DNA from: Verrucomicrobiota bacterium
Lineage (GTDB): Bacteria > Verrucomicrobiota > Verrucomicrobiia > Limisphaerales > UBA1319
DNA: 64,000 bases
Reading direction: 5' to 3'
NCBI GenBank assembly: GCA_022711435.1
Contig: JAKLFB010000026.1
Span: 18,834 to 82,833 of the forward strand
Shown here piece by piece: positions 25,262-34,860 of this stretch (positions are counted from its first letter, which is position 1; each line of letters starts with the position of its first letter). Both the position numbers and the translations under genes were made by a program. The notes under the pieces were generated by a model, which saw only the letters and a list, made by a program, of their open reading frames with translations, searched no databases and was not told where the DNA came from.

Positions 25262-26862
25262 GCGCTGAACGCCCGGGAGATCTCCTTTTGGTTCCTGGGG
25301 CTGATGGGGTCCTGCGAGTCGATCTGCCATTGGAACAGCTGCAGGCGCAGGTCATCGAGGGTTTTCCGATGGGCGGGCCGCGATGCGAGGTTGGTCTCCT
25401 CCCGCGGATCGGCGCGCAGGTCGTAGAGCTCCTCGAAGCCGCCTGCATACCAGATGTATTTCCATTCCCGGGTGCGGAGCATCTTCGAGTACTCTCCGGG
25501 GACGTTGTAGGGGGCGGTGAACCGCAGCGGATGCCCGGGCACAGTCTGCGCCTCCCGCCAGGCCTCGAGGAACGATTCCGTGCTGCGGTAGGGATTGCGC
25601 ATCCAGGGATAGCAGATCTCGCCATGGATCGCCGGCTTGTGCCGGTTCGTTTCGCCCCGCAGCAAGGGGGCGAACGACCGGCCTTGAACGCCATACGGCG
25701 CATCGAGCCCGCACAGCTCATAGAGCGTGGGCGCAACGTCCACCTCCTCGACCAGCGTGTCCACGACGACCCTCGGCGCGAGGCGGCCCGGCCAGGAGAT
25801 CAGAAACGGCACGCGCATCAGGACGTCCGGCATGACCAGATCCTTCTTGCACATGCCGTAGTCGAAACCGAAATCGCCATGGTCGCTGGTGAAGACGACG
25901 ATGGTGCGGCCTCGCAGGCCGCGCGCCTCGAGCGCATCGAGGATGGCCCCGACGTTTTCGTCGACCCAGGAGATCATGCTGAAATAGACGGCCAGGTAGC
26001 GGCGCCGGTCGGTATCGCTCGCCTCGAGGGATCGCTGGACCGCCTGCTTGATCTTGTAGCGCGGGGCCCGGTCGTCGAGCACGCCCGGCTGGACCGCCGG
26101 AAGCTGGATTCGGTCCAGCGGGTATTGCGCCTCGAACTTGCGCGGGGCGATGTGCGGCACGTGGGGCTCGATGAAGGACACGCAGAGGAAGAATGGCTGC
26201 CGGGCAGGCGCCTGATCGAGAAACTCGATGGCCCGGGCGCGGTTCACGTAGGCGTCGGACAGCTTCTCGTCCAGGTCGTACCAGGCGGATGAGGCCCACG
26301 AGCCCAGCGTGCGAAGGCGTTCGCTGCGTTCCCTGGCAAACGCCTTGAATGCGGCGCGCTCGCCCACCGGCCGCTCCCACTCATGCCCGGCCACGAAATC
26401 GAAGTTGGCGAACTCGTTGGTCTCGAGCAGATGGTTCTTGCCGACATAGCCGAGCCGATAGCCAGCCTGCTTGAACACCTTGAACAGATGCGGCTCGAAC
26501 GCCGCCAGCCGGGCATCGTTCTCGAGCACACCATGGGAGTGGCCATAGCGTCCGGTGAACAGGCTGCAGCGCGAGGGCACGCAGACCGGCGCGGCGCTGA
26601 AATAGCCATGCAGGTCTGCGCCGCCCCGGGCCAGCCGGTCCAGGTGAGGCGTCCGAGCCTGCCCGCCATGCACGGACATGCCGTCAAACCGCTGCTGGTC
26701 GGTCATCAAAAACAGCACATTCGGGCGGGCCGATCCTCCCGGCGAAGGTTGGATTTCCGGGTTCCCTCCTGGCGTGGCGGCCGATGCCCAAACGCCAAAG
26801 GCGGCGGCACCGAGCAAGCGGACGGTTATTCCAAAACAGTACGAGGACATGCTCGGTGCCAT
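25252..26862 (-). CDS. Secreted type I sulfatase
   Basis: A 536-residue sulfatase. The ATG at 26862 is preferred over an upstream TTG and gives a signal peptide (ITVRLLGAAAFGVWASA). NVLFLMTDQQRFDGMSVHGG is the form common in choline-sulfatase-like and heparan/N-sulfoglucosamine-type branches. PVCVPSRCSLFTGRYGHSHG holds Cys94 of C-x-P-S-R. GYVGKNHLLETNEF replaces the GKWH form, and VVFTSDHGDFGFDYGMCKKD supplies the second metal set. LYDLRADPREETNLA is the C-terminal module. It lies 51 bases after another sulfatase and overlaps the substrate-binding protein gene. Confidence 0.94.
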   Translation of the reverse strand: MAPSMSSYCFGITVRLLGAAAFGVWASAATPGGNPEIQPSPGGSARPNVLFLMTDQQRFDGMSVHGGQARTPHLDRLARGGADLHGYFSAAPVCVPSRCSLFTGRYGHSHGVLENDARLAAFEPHLFKVFKQAGYRLGYVGKNHLLETNEFANFDFVAGHEWERPVGERAAFKAFARERSERLRTLGSWASSAWYDLDEKLSDAYVNRARAIEFLDQAPARQPFFLCVSFIEPHVPHIAPRKFEAQYPLDRIQLPAVQPGVLDDRAPRYKIKQAVQRSLEASDTDRRRYLAVYFSMISWVDENVGAILDALEARGLRGRTIVVFTSDHGDFGFDYGMCKKDLVMPDVLMRVPFLISWPGRLAPRVVVDTLVEEVDVAPTLYELCGLDAPYGVQGRSFAPLLRGETNRHKPAIHGEICYPWMRNPYRSTESFLEAWREAQTVPGHPLRFTAPYNVPGEYSKMLRTREWKYIWYAGGFEELYDLRADPREETNLASRPAHRKTLDDLRLQLFQWQIDSQDPISPRNQKEISRAFSAWK

Positions 26863-26913
26863 CTTACTGGATGCGACGGAATTGAAAAGAAAATGGCGAT
26901 GCAATACGGGGCT

Positions 26914-28326
26914 TCATCGTGGTGTTTTTCCTTTCTGCTGCTGGGCTTTCTTCCATGCCGGCACGGGCGTCGGAGGCGCATCCTGTTCCTCAAGAACGAG
27001 CGCGCGCAGGGCGGCGAAATCCAGGAGCGGATCCTGCGTCCGCACGCGCCAGTCCTGAAGCGCTCGAAGGAGACGCTCCTGCTGGGCTTTGAGCTCCGGC
27101 TGGCCGGCCAGGTTCTTGAACTCGTGCGGATCGGACTCGAGATCGTAGAGCTCGATGAACTCGCCCGTGGCCGCCCGCCTCTGGACTTTCCGATACTCGG
27201 CCAGCGGGATCTCGTTCGGCCACTGGAAGGCCGGATCTTTGAGCAGCGTGACGGTGAGCTTGTAGCGCGCGTCGCGGATGCTGCGCTGCGGGTTGAGGTT
27301 TCGAGGCTCGTGCGTGGTGTATTCTGTGGCCAGCACGTCGCGCCATGTTATCCGCTGCCCGCGCAGCAGGGGCAGCAGCGAGCGGCCGGGCAATCCCTGC
27401 GGCGGCTCGGCCTTGGCGAGCTCGAGGAGCGTGGGCATGAGGTCGATCGAGCAGACCAGCGCATCGCTGACCCGCGGTTTCACCCGGCCGGGCCACCAGG
27501 CGATGAACGGCACGTTCACGCCGGCCTCGAACGAGGTGACCTTGGCGCGGAGCATGGGCGGACCGTTGTCGCCGAGCACGACAAGGAACGTGTTTGTGAG
27601 CAAGCCGCGCTGCCGCAGCACGTCCAGCAGCACACCCACGCCTTCGTCCACCCGGTTGACACAGGTCGTGAACTCGGCCACACGCTGGCGCAACGCCGGC
27701 GAGTTCGTCCCCATGAACGGAAAAACCTCCGCCTGCTCCGGCAGGACTTTGGCCTTGGGGCTGCCCGCCACGTCCTGCAGGTGCGGATCGTGAGGGTCGA
27801 AGAAATTGAGCATCAGGAAAAATGGCTGCCCGCCAGTCTCCGCCAGGAAGGCGTTGCACTTGAAGCGGACTTTGCCCATGTCGCGCGTGTCGGCGGTATT
27901 GACCTGTTTATAATCGAACTCGAAAGAGCTCTCCGGCGCGACATGGAGCTTGCCGATAATGCCGGTGCGATAGCCGGCCTTCTTCAGCAGGGTCGGCAGC
28001 GCCGGCACATCGGGCCGCATCGCATAGCCGAGATGCGCGAGGCCGATCTGGCCGTTCTGGTGCGGATAGAGCCCGGTCAACATGCTGCTGCGCGACGGGC
28101 TGCACGATGCCTGGGTGACATAGCCGCGCGTGAACCGCACGCCTTCTCGCGCCAGCCGGTCCATGTGGGGCGTTGTGGCCACCGTGTCGCCGTAACAGCC
28201 GAGCTGGAAGCCCATGTCATCGCCGGTGACGAGGATGAGATTCGGCCGCTCGCCAGCCATGCCGAGCAAGGGCAGCCACAGGCCGAGACAGACAGCACGG
28301 AGAAACCGATCAGTCAACGAGCACAT
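26914..28326 (-). CDS. Secreted type I sulfatase
   Basis: A 470-residue sulfatase. The start at 28326 (MCSLTDRFLRAVCLGLWLPL) overlaps the end of the upstream glycosidase by 17 bases and gives a signal peptide; the longer open frame would run deep into that gene. NLILVTGDDMGFQLGCYGDT and QASCSPSRSSMLTGLYPHQN (Cys75 of C-x-P-S-R) are the catalytic core. TGIIGKLHVAP and FLVVLGDNGPPML follow. ELYDLESDPHEFKNLAGQPE is the C-terminal module. Translational coupling to a glycosidase suggests both act on the same polysaccharide. Confidence 0.94.
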   Translation of the reverse strand: MCSLTDRFLRAVCLGLWLPLLGMAGERPNLILVTGDDMGFQLGCYGDTVATTPHMDRLAREGVRFTRGYVTQASCSPSRSSMLTGLYPHQNGQIGLAHLGYAMRPDVPALPTLLKKAGYRTGIIGKLHVAPESSFEFDYKQVNTADTRDMGKVRFKCNAFLAETGGQPFFLMLNFFDPHDPHLQDVAGSPKAKVLPEQAEVFPFMGTNSPALRQRVAEFTTCVNRVDEGVGVLLDVLRQRGLLTNTFLVVLGDNGPPMLRAKVTSFEAGVNVPFIAWWPGRVKPRVSDALVCSIDLMPTLLELAKAEPPQGLPGRSLLPLLRGQRITWRDVLATEYTTHEPRNLNPQRSIRDARYKLTVTLLKDPAFQWPNEIPLAEYRKVQRRAATGEFIELYDLESDPHEFKNLAGQPELKAQQERLLRALQDWRVRTQDPLLDFAALRALVLEEQDAPPTPVPAWKKAQQQKGKTPR

Positions 28327-31162
28327 AGAAAGCATCCTCCGGCAGGCGAACGGACAGGCTTCCTCCATCGGTTGTCGCTTCCAGCTTGCGGATGGGCATG
28401 AGGTTCGCATCGAGCGCTCGAGCGCGCTCGAGCGCGGGATTCTTGAGCCGGACTTGCGCATCGGCCTTCTCGATCTCCCATCTGCTCCCGCCAGTATCCA
28501 GAATCCGGAACCCACTGACCATGGTGTCGGCGGCCTTGAAACGCGCCGGGCGCGCCGCCCAACCGGCGGGACGGCAGGTGGTGCCGGCCTGGATCAGGAC
28601 TTTTTTCGAATCGGCGAGCGGCCGGTCATCGAGCGCAATGACGACGATGGCGGCGTACGGATTGGCGCAGGCAATCCGAACGTCTGCGAGCTGCACCGGA
28701 CCGGCTTGCCTGAGGAAACCGGCGGCGGCTTGGACCTTGGGGGCGTTGACCGTGTAAAGACCCTTGCCGAAATCGGTGGCCAGCTCGCCGGTCGCGCTGC
28801 GCACGATCTTCCGGTTGCGGTCAATGAAAGGGGCCAGGTCCGCAACCCGCGTCCGGGCAGGATCCCCGCCATACTTCACATGGACCGGCCCGACCATGAA
28901 CGCGAGCGGATCCACGACGCCCTGGAACGAGGCGTTCTCGGGCTTATCCCCCCTGTCGCGATTCGGATCGTAGGCGCGGCCTTCGGCGATGAGAGGCGTC
29001 TTCCGATCCCACAGACCCTGCAGGGGCCGCTGCTCGACCACGACCGGAGCCGCCGGTTTGACATAGGATTTGCGGTACATGAGGGCGGCTGCGGGGAACT
29101 GGCCCAGGAGCATGGGCGTGGCGTAGGTCCACTTGTTGAGCGGCGCCTGCCATTCGGGCGCGCCGTTGGCGAACCAGAAGAACGAGTCGACGCCGGTCAG
29201 GCTGCACTGGGCGGCGACCATGAGGGGGCCTTCGCTCTGATACAGCATGGGGGGGACCCACAGGCTCTCGGGGATCACGAATGGATGCCCCACCACCTGC
29301 TTGACGTTGAACGGCAGCGACTCGGGCTCGAGCGTGCCCGAGGGATTCGAGAAGTACTGGTGCGGAAGGATCTGCCAGCCGACGTTGAGGCCCTTGTGCT
29401 GGCCGCCGAAGTAATGGTTCTTGCCGATGACCTCGTTGGCGGTGTAGCTCCAGCGCTCGGCGTCCTCGGTCAGCTCGTCCACCGACTTCCAGTTGCCCGC
29501 GTTCACGAGCTGGCGCGCGCCCAGGTCTTCCCGGAGGAACCGGGCGGCTTCCCGGTTCCAATCGAACATGGTTTCCGCCATGAACTGAAGCTGGTCGGCG
29601 AGGCGCTGCTCGCGTCCCGGCGCGCCGCCTTTGAGCTCGCGGGCGGCGGCGGTGAACTCCCAGACGATGAACAGGCCGGGGATCCCTTCGGCGGCATTGT
29701 CGTCGGGATGCGCATAGTACTTCCAGGCGCGGAGTGCGGCGGCATAGCTGCCATGCTTGCGGGCCACCCATCGGGCGTATTGCCGGCGCAGGACCATCAG
29801 CGGTTCACCGGCCACGCGCTGCATGGTGTAGAAAAGCATGCTGTCCTCGTTCTGGATCTGGATGATCGCCACCGCGGGGTCGTCCTTGAGGGGGATGCCA
29901 TTGTAGGGATTGGGCGTGGTGTAGAGCGTTCGGATCCAGCCTTTGTAGGCCTCTTGCACCTTGGGATAGAAGAAGACGAGGGCGGACAGGTTGGCGTTGT
30001 CGGGAATGCCCCACGGGGGGAGCACTTCCGTGTGCGATCCCCAGTAAGGCGACAAGATCGTGTAGATGCCCGCCTGTTTCATGGCGGCAACCAGCTTGAA
30101 CGCCTCGTCCAGCTCCTTCGCATTGATGTCGGAAAGCGAGGGCGCGGGAGCCGCCTGGCCTTCGGGGGCACGCCGGGGGGCGGTCGGCGGAAGGTGCCCG
30201 TGCCAGCGGACGATGTTCACGCCGCGCTTGGCGAGGAATTGCGCGTGGCGCACCAGCTCCCCGAAACTCAGGTTGCGCTGGTTGTAATCGCTGCCGCCCC
30301 AGAACCGAATGGGCTGGCCATCGCCGCGGACGAAATCCATCCCATCGGCGCTGCGTCGGATAAAGCCATGTTCGCCGGCCACCTTCTCGTTGAGGAATCG
30401 CAGATCCAGCAGGGCGTCGGGCGAGAGCGGATCGGGCTCGGGCTGGAACTCCCAGGCCTGGCCCGGCTGGAACCGGATCACCTCCGGCCAGTTCTCGCCC
30501 GGGCGAAACTTGGCGTGCGGTTGGAAGGGCTCGTCGGCGAGGACGAGGCAATCCACCGCATTCCACATCTTCTCGGCTTTGCTGGCGCCGTCGCTGCCCA
30601 GCAGGAATTCGACCTTGTGCTCGCCGGCCGGCAGGCTGTGGGTTCCGAGATGAATCCAGGCCAGGGCGCGAAAGCCGGTCGAGCCATCGAGCGACACGGG
30701 CCGATGGTCCACCACGCGCGCGGCGGGCTCCGGCGGAGCGACGGCCGGAGCGCCCTTGCGCTTGCGCTCGACGTCGCGGACGACTCGCTGCCATTGGTCG
30801 CGGGCAGCCTTGTCCTGGGCTGCCATCGCTTCCGCGTCCACGGGAGTCCAATGGGTGGAATCGAGCCGAAAGGCAAGCCCGGTGGCGCGGTCGTTGGCGC
30901 GGACCCACAAGGCGTACTGGCCCGAGCTGGCCAGCCGCACCGCGTAGCCGACCACGCCCGCCGGATTCCCATTCTCCGAAAAGCTCGAGATCCAGGCGCC
31001 GCCGGATAGCTCATCGGGGTCCGCCTCGTCCAGGCCGGCATTGGGATAGACTCTCTGGAATGGCGCCGACTCCCCTTCAATCCAGTGCAAGGCGGCAAAG
31101 ACCGGCCCGGCGCACGCCGCCATCAAGCCGGCCAGGAGAGGAGGGAGAATTCTCCGAGCCAC
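28310..31162 (-). CDS. Large secreted cellulase-like (GH5-type) glycoside hydrolase
   Basis: About 950 residues. The frame is open up to 31300, but the region 31160-31275 is a dispersed repeat, so I place the start at GTG 31162, which gives a clean signal peptide (MARRILPPLLAGLMAACAGP). A CBM-like sandwich (ALHWIEGESAPFQRVYPNAG, SSGQYALWVRANDRATG) precedes the TIM barrel: GQPIRFWGGSDYNQRNLSFG, KRGVNIVRWHGHLPP and VAIIQIQNEDSMLF with the probable acid/base Glu. VIPESLWVPPMLYQSEGPLM may bear the nucleophile. A C-terminal sandwich follows. It lies about 155 bases after the LamG-M23 gene and overlaps the next sulfatase gene, within one operon-like run. Confidence 0.82.
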   Translation of the reverse strand: MARRILPPLLAGLMAACAGPVFAALHWIEGESAPFQRVYPNAGLDEADPDELSGGAWISSFSENGNPAGVVGYAVRLASSGQYALWVRANDRATGLAFRLDSTHWTPVDAEAMAAQDKAARDQWQRVVRDVERKRKGAPAVAPPEPAARVVDHRPVSLDGSTGFRALAWIHLGTHSLPAGEHKVEFLLGSDGASKAEKMWNAVDCLVLADEPFQPHAKFRPGENWPEVIRFQPGQAWEFQPEPDPLSPDALLDLRFLNEKVAGEHGFIRRSADGMDFVRGDGQPIRFWGGSDYNQRNLSFGELVRHAQFLAKRGVNIVRWHGHLPPTAPRRAPEGQAAPAPSLSDINAKELDEAFKLVAAMKQAGIYTILSPYWGSHTEVLPPWGIPDNANLSALVFFYPKVQEAYKGWIRTLYTTPNPYNGIPLKDDPAVAIIQIQNEDSMLFYTMQRVAGEPLMVLRRQYARWVARKHGSYAAALRAWKYYAHPDDNAAEGIPGLFIVWEFTAAARELKGGAPGREQRLADQLQFMAETMFDWNREAARFLREDLGARQLVNAGNWKSVDELTEDAERWSYTANEVIGKNHYFGGQHKGLNVGWQILPHQYFSNPSGTLEPESLPFNVKQVVGHPFVIPESLWVPPMLYQSEGPLMVAAQCSLTGVDSFFWFANGAPEWQAPLNKWTYATPMLLGQFPAAALMYRKSYVKPAAPVVVEQRPLQGLWDRKTPLIAEGRAYDPNRDRGDKPENASFQGVVDPLAFMVGPVHVKYGGDPARTRVADLAPFIDRNRKIVRSATGELATDFGKGLYTVNAPKVQAAAGFLRQAGPVQLADVRIACANPYAAIVVIALDDRPLADSKKVLIQAGTTCRPAGWAARPARFKAADTMVSGFRILDTGGSRWEIEKADAQVRLKNPALERARALDANLMPIRKLEATTDGGSLSVRLPEDAFYVLVD

Positions 31163-31275
31163 GACTCGCGCTTTGCACTCCTGAACCGCGGAATGCCGTC
31201 TCTCCCTGCCCTCTGCCCCGCGGTGCGCGGGCGAGAGGATGGCCGAAGACCGGAAGGGAGGAAGTTCGTGGGGAT
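31160..31275 (-). repeat. CCTCTCC hairpin repeat, copy C (diverged)
   Basis: Read on the minus strand this contains GGTCTTCGGCCATCCTCTCG, the hairpin around CGCGCACCGCGGGGCAGAGG, then GGTTCAGG and finally GTGGCTCGGAGAATTCTCCC. The order and spacing match copies at 20595-20723 and 40028-40157, including the last GGCTCGGAGA block. It overlaps the probable start region of the GH5-like gene. Confidence 0.65.
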
Positions 31276-31318
31276 CGATCGGTGGCATCATGGCGAGCAC
31301 GTCGACGATCGTTTCATT

Positions 31319-34300
31319 TCACTCGACCTTTTGGAAGTGCAAGTTTCGCAGCCCGGCGCTGGTGGAGGCATTCTGGAGGTGAATGCGGACCGTGAGCCGG
31401 CCATCCGAGACGGGCACGGTCAGCGCAGACGTCCATTGCAGCTGGCCGGAAGCCAGCTCGTAGCTGCCGGCATCCTCGCCCTCGAATTCCACCCGCTGCG
31501 CGGTGGCGCTGTAGGCGTCGCCGACCTCGGCGCTAACGAGGTAATTTCCGTTTTCGACCCGGACTTCGAAATCGTACCAATCATTGGGATTGGTGGCGGG
31601 AGAGCCGGTCTGGGTGTGAATGACCTTGCGCAGCTGCGCGCTTTGATTCGCCTGCCCCGAGGGCTGGCGGAAATCCACCTTGCCAGCCGCGCACCAGTCG
31701 CCCAGCAGCCAGCCGTAGCCGATGGTGTCCGTGTAGGCGTGCAGCCGCCGGCGGCCCTCGCAGAGATAGTAAATCTCGGCGAATCGGAACTGGCCCGATG
31801 TGATCGGCGGGGCCACCGGATCGATCGAGCCATGCCACAACTCGTAAAGCTGGGGGAATGTGTTGAGCAGATAGCGATACCGGCCGGCGTAGTCGGGCGC
31901 CGGCCCCTTGGCGACCACCGAGAAGTGCAGGTGACCCCATTGCCAGTCGCCCCAGATGAAGCCCAGCAACTGGCCGCGGGTCACGGTGTCCCCGGTTTGA
32001 ACCCGGAGCTTGGCCACATTCAGATGCTGGTAGACATAGTAGATCCCCGGCTGCGCGGCGCTCTCGATCAGCAGACACGCTTCGTTCGCGCTGCCCGTGG
32101 GCGTCGCCCACCGGATGGTGCCGTCCTCGACGGCCTGCAGGCCGTGCAGCTCCTGTCCGCGGGCCTCATGCATATTCAAGTCGGCGCCCTCGTGCGAGCG
32201 CGTCGGCAACAGGTAGGCGAACATCCCGCTGTCCTCGTCCATCGTCCAGACATAGCCGTCTTCGCGGCTGATCGGGAACGTGAACCGCGCCGGGTCGAGC
32301 AGCGGCCGGGCGGGATCGGAAAGGCAGAGCAATGCATCGCGAGCGGTGAGGGCATGGATCAGAGGATAGTCCGCATCCGTGGTCAGCCGGGCCACCGGCT
32401 GGGTATCGGCAACAAACAGGCGAATGCCGTTGACGATCGCAGGCCGATCCCGCCGGGCCATGCGCAGCCGCGCCTGGACGCCGTCCACCGCCACCGTGGC
32501 ATAATCGTTCGTGATGGCCAGGAGCTCGACCTCTTTGCCCATGAACTCATGGCGCTGGCCCACGGCGAAATCGACGTAGGCGGCGTTGCCCCACACGATC
32601 GGGGCGGCGGCCGCCGAGGGCGGCGCCAGCCGGAAGAACTCGTTGCTGGCGCCCTTCGGCAGAGTGACCGATTTGCGGCCGTGGGCCACGCCAGGCTCCA
32701 TCTCGACCCGGGTCCAGGTGCTGGTCTGGGTCACGACAGACGTGCGCTGGAGCTCGACGTCATCCGGCTTTGCCGGCCAGCTCAGGAGCACATCGCTATC
32801 CCCGGGCTGGATCTCGAGGCGGAACGGCGGGGCGTCCCGCGTGAACAGTTCGAGGACTTCGCCGGGCGACAGCGCGCGGTCATAGACTCGCAGGTCATCG
32901 AGCAGGCCGCCGTAAAACCGGGTAGCGTTGAGATCCTGGCGGCCGCCGATGAAGAGATCGCCGGCCGGCTGGATCCCGTCCCCGCCGTTCGGCGTCGTGC
33001 CGCAGGGTTGTCCGTCCATGTAGAGCGTGCCTCCCGAGCCCGGAGCCACCGTCAGGGTGCAGAGGTGCCAGGCGTCATCGTTGTACGGACCGGAGGTTGT
33101 CAGGATTGGATTCTGGGCTGTGTCGTTGCTGTCGCGGATGGTGACGAGCATCTGGTTCCGATCCGGCGCGCTGGCGGCGGAAGACTCGCCCAGGTAAATG
33201 TTCACGCTATGGGCCGTGTTATAGGCCGCGTGGCTGAAAATGTATTGGAAACCGTTGCCCTCGAGCTCGGCCGCGCGGAACCAGAAGGAGACGGTGAAGG
33301 CCGTGCCGTAGTCGAAATCGGGCGCCCGCAGATGATCGTTCACCTCATCCAGCACCAGCGCATTGGAGACGATTCCACTCGCCCAGACCGGGCCGTTCAC
33401 CAGGGTCGCATCGTGCCCGTTGCCGCTTGCGTCTGCCGCGGTCGTGCCAGCGCCGTCGTCCAAGGTCCAATGGGCGATGGGATCCAAGCGGAGCGGAGCG
33501 ACCCGCAGGACGGCATTGCTGCTGGTGGCGCTGGAAAACAGATTGCTGACCGTGACCGCAAACAGCGTCCCATCCATATCCATCGTGGCCGATTGAATAG
33601 TGTAATCCAGCTGGTCGGCGCCGGCGATCGCGACGGCATTGCTCGACCATTGGACGAAATGCGGCGGCGTGCCGATGACCGAGGCGCTGAATGTGACGGG
33701 TTGGAGCTCGACGACCTGCTGGCTCACGGGTTCCGCGGTGAAGACAATCGGTTGATCTGCAGAAGGCTGGGGCGTTAGAGCGGCCACTTCCCCATCCGAC
33801 AAGGCATGGCTGTAGATGCGCAGATCGTCGATCATGCCGTTGAGGATCCTCGGGTCCAAATCCGCTGGATCGATCGGATCCGGCGTCCGGCGCCCCAGGA
33901 AAATCGAGCCGGCGGGATTGACTCGGGTGCCGAACGTGCTTTGGTAGCCCGTGCCCGCGTAAGGAGCCAGCGCGCCGTCCACGTAAAACTTCAGCCGGGT
34001 TCGATCGGCGACGGTCCCGCTGGGATCGAACACCAGCGTGAGCATGTGCCAGTTGCCGGTGATGCCAATATCTGTCCGCCCTTCCCACTCATCCGACAGG
34101 AAGGGCCAGGTGTCATGGCTGTAGACACGCCCCGTGCCGCCTGTGTCGGTCCGGACGACCGAATGGTAGATCCCCGTCCTCGGCGCCGGCTCCGCCATGG
34201 ACAATCCGTAGAAGTTGATGCTGCCGATCTTGTCGTAGAACGCATGGGAGAAGAAATAGCTGGAGGCGGTTGCTTTGGCCGTGCCCTTCACCCAAAGGCT

Positions 34301-34585
34301 GATCGTCCAGGCGCCTTCTGCGCCAGCGTAGTCGAAGTCCGGAACCTCGATCCATGCGGCCAGGCCCTCGAAGCTGATCGCTTGGCCGAGGCTCGCGTGG
34401 GCGCTCGCAACGTACGCAGGAGCGCCTGTCACCGTCCCGTGATGGCCGCCCACGCCGTCGCTGGCGCTGCCTTCGAATGTGTAGTGAGCCACCAGCTCCG
34501 CCGATGCCCGCAACGCGAACCCGAGCAGGACGCACGCAAGCAGTATCATCGCCGAGCCGGGAATGCGAAATCCAAAGGCGCGCAT
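31319..34585 (-). CDS. Secreted LamG-LamG-M23 peptidase fusion protein
   Basis: About 1088 residues; the start at 34585 gives a signal peptide (AMILLACVLLGFALRASA). Two concanavalin-like LamG domains (about 33-265 and 360-560; AHYTFEGSASDGVGGHHGTV and AHWTLDDGAGTTAADASGNG) flank an Ig-like domain. A short LSWPAKPDDVELQRTS to FFRLAPP module follows. Next comes an M23/LytM-type region: RSHEGADLNMHE near residue 797 and WGHLHFSV near 884 supply the H-x(3)-D and H-x-H zinc ligands. HLNVAKLRVQTGDTVTRGQL is the typical M23 beta-hairpin. A C-terminal sandwich ends the protein. It could cleave cell-wall peptides or surface proteins after binding glycans. Confidence 0.82.
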   Translation of the reverse strand: MRAFGFRIPGSAMILLACVLLGFALRASAELVAHYTFEGSASDGVGGHHGTVTGAPAYVASAHASLGQAISFEGLAAWIEVPDFDYAGAEGAWTISLWVKGTAKATASSYFFSHAFYDKIGSINFYGLSMAEPAPRTGIYHSVVRTDTGGTGRVYSHDTWPFLSDEWEGRTDIGITGNWHMLTLVFDPSGTVADRTRLKFYVDGALAPYAGTGYQSTFGTRVNPAGSIFLGRRTPDPIDPADLDPRILNGMIDDLRIYSHALSDGEVAALTPQPSADQPIVFTAEPVSQQVVELQPVTFSASVIGTPPHFVQWSSNAVAIAGADQLDYTIQSATMDMDGTLFAVTVSNLFSSATSSNAVLRVAPLRLDPIAHWTLDDGAGTTAADASGNGHDATLVNGPVWASGIVSNALVLDEVNDHLRAPDFDYGTAFTVSFWFRAAELEGNGFQYIFSHAAYNTAHSVNIYLGESSAASAPDRNQMLVTIRDSNDTAQNPILTTSGPYNDDAWHLCTLTVAPGSGGTLYMDGQPCGTTPNGGDGIQPAGDLFIGGRQDLNATRFYGGLLDDLRVYDRALSPGEVLELFTRDAPPFRLEIQPGDSDVLLSWPAKPDDVELQRTSVVTQTSTWTRVEMEPGVAHGRKSVTLPKGASNEFFRLAPPSAAAAPIVWGNAAYVDFAVGQRHEFMGKEVELLAITNDYATVAVDGVQARLRMARRDRPAIVNGIRLFVADTQPVARLTTDADYPLIHALTARDALLCLSDPARPLLDPARFTFPISREDGYVWTMDEDSGMFAYLLPTRSHEGADLNMHEARGQELHGLQAVEDGTIRWATPTGSANEACLLIESAAQPGIYYVYQHLNVAKLRVQTGDTVTRGQLLGFIWGDWQWGHLHFSVVAKGPAPDYAGRYRYLLNTFPQLYELWHGSIDPVAPPITSGQFRFAEIYYLCEGRRRLHAYTDTIGYGWLLGDWCAAGKVDFRQPSGQANQSAQLRKVIHTQTGSPATNPNDWYDFEVRVENGNYLVSAEVGDAYSATAQRVEFEGEDAGSYELASGQLQWTSALTVPVSDGRLTVRIHLQNASTSAGLRNLHFQKVE

Positions 34586-34860
34586 CGGCAGATGCCCCCT
34601 TCGTCCTGATCCGCCTTGAGACCATGAACCGCAGCCGCCGACATAGAGAGGCGGATGGACAAGAGCAATCCGCCTCGTGGCCTCGGCGGTTGCCTCAGGC
34701 AGGTTCTTGGATCGCGGGTGGTTTTTCGCTGCAAATTCGGTTTCGTTCATCGGAAGTGGTCAGTGGAGAGGTTTGATTGGGTGCTGGCGCCGAAAGAAGA
34801 AGGGCCCCGCGGGCAGGCGCTCTGCGCGCCGGCCCACGGGGATGTGTTCAGGGCCCGCGA

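Noticed and set aside
28214..31009. A 931-codon plus-strand frame opposite the GH5-like hydrolase
   Set aside because: Antisense shadow; the minus-strand gene has a signal peptide and a TIM-barrel with recognisable motifs.
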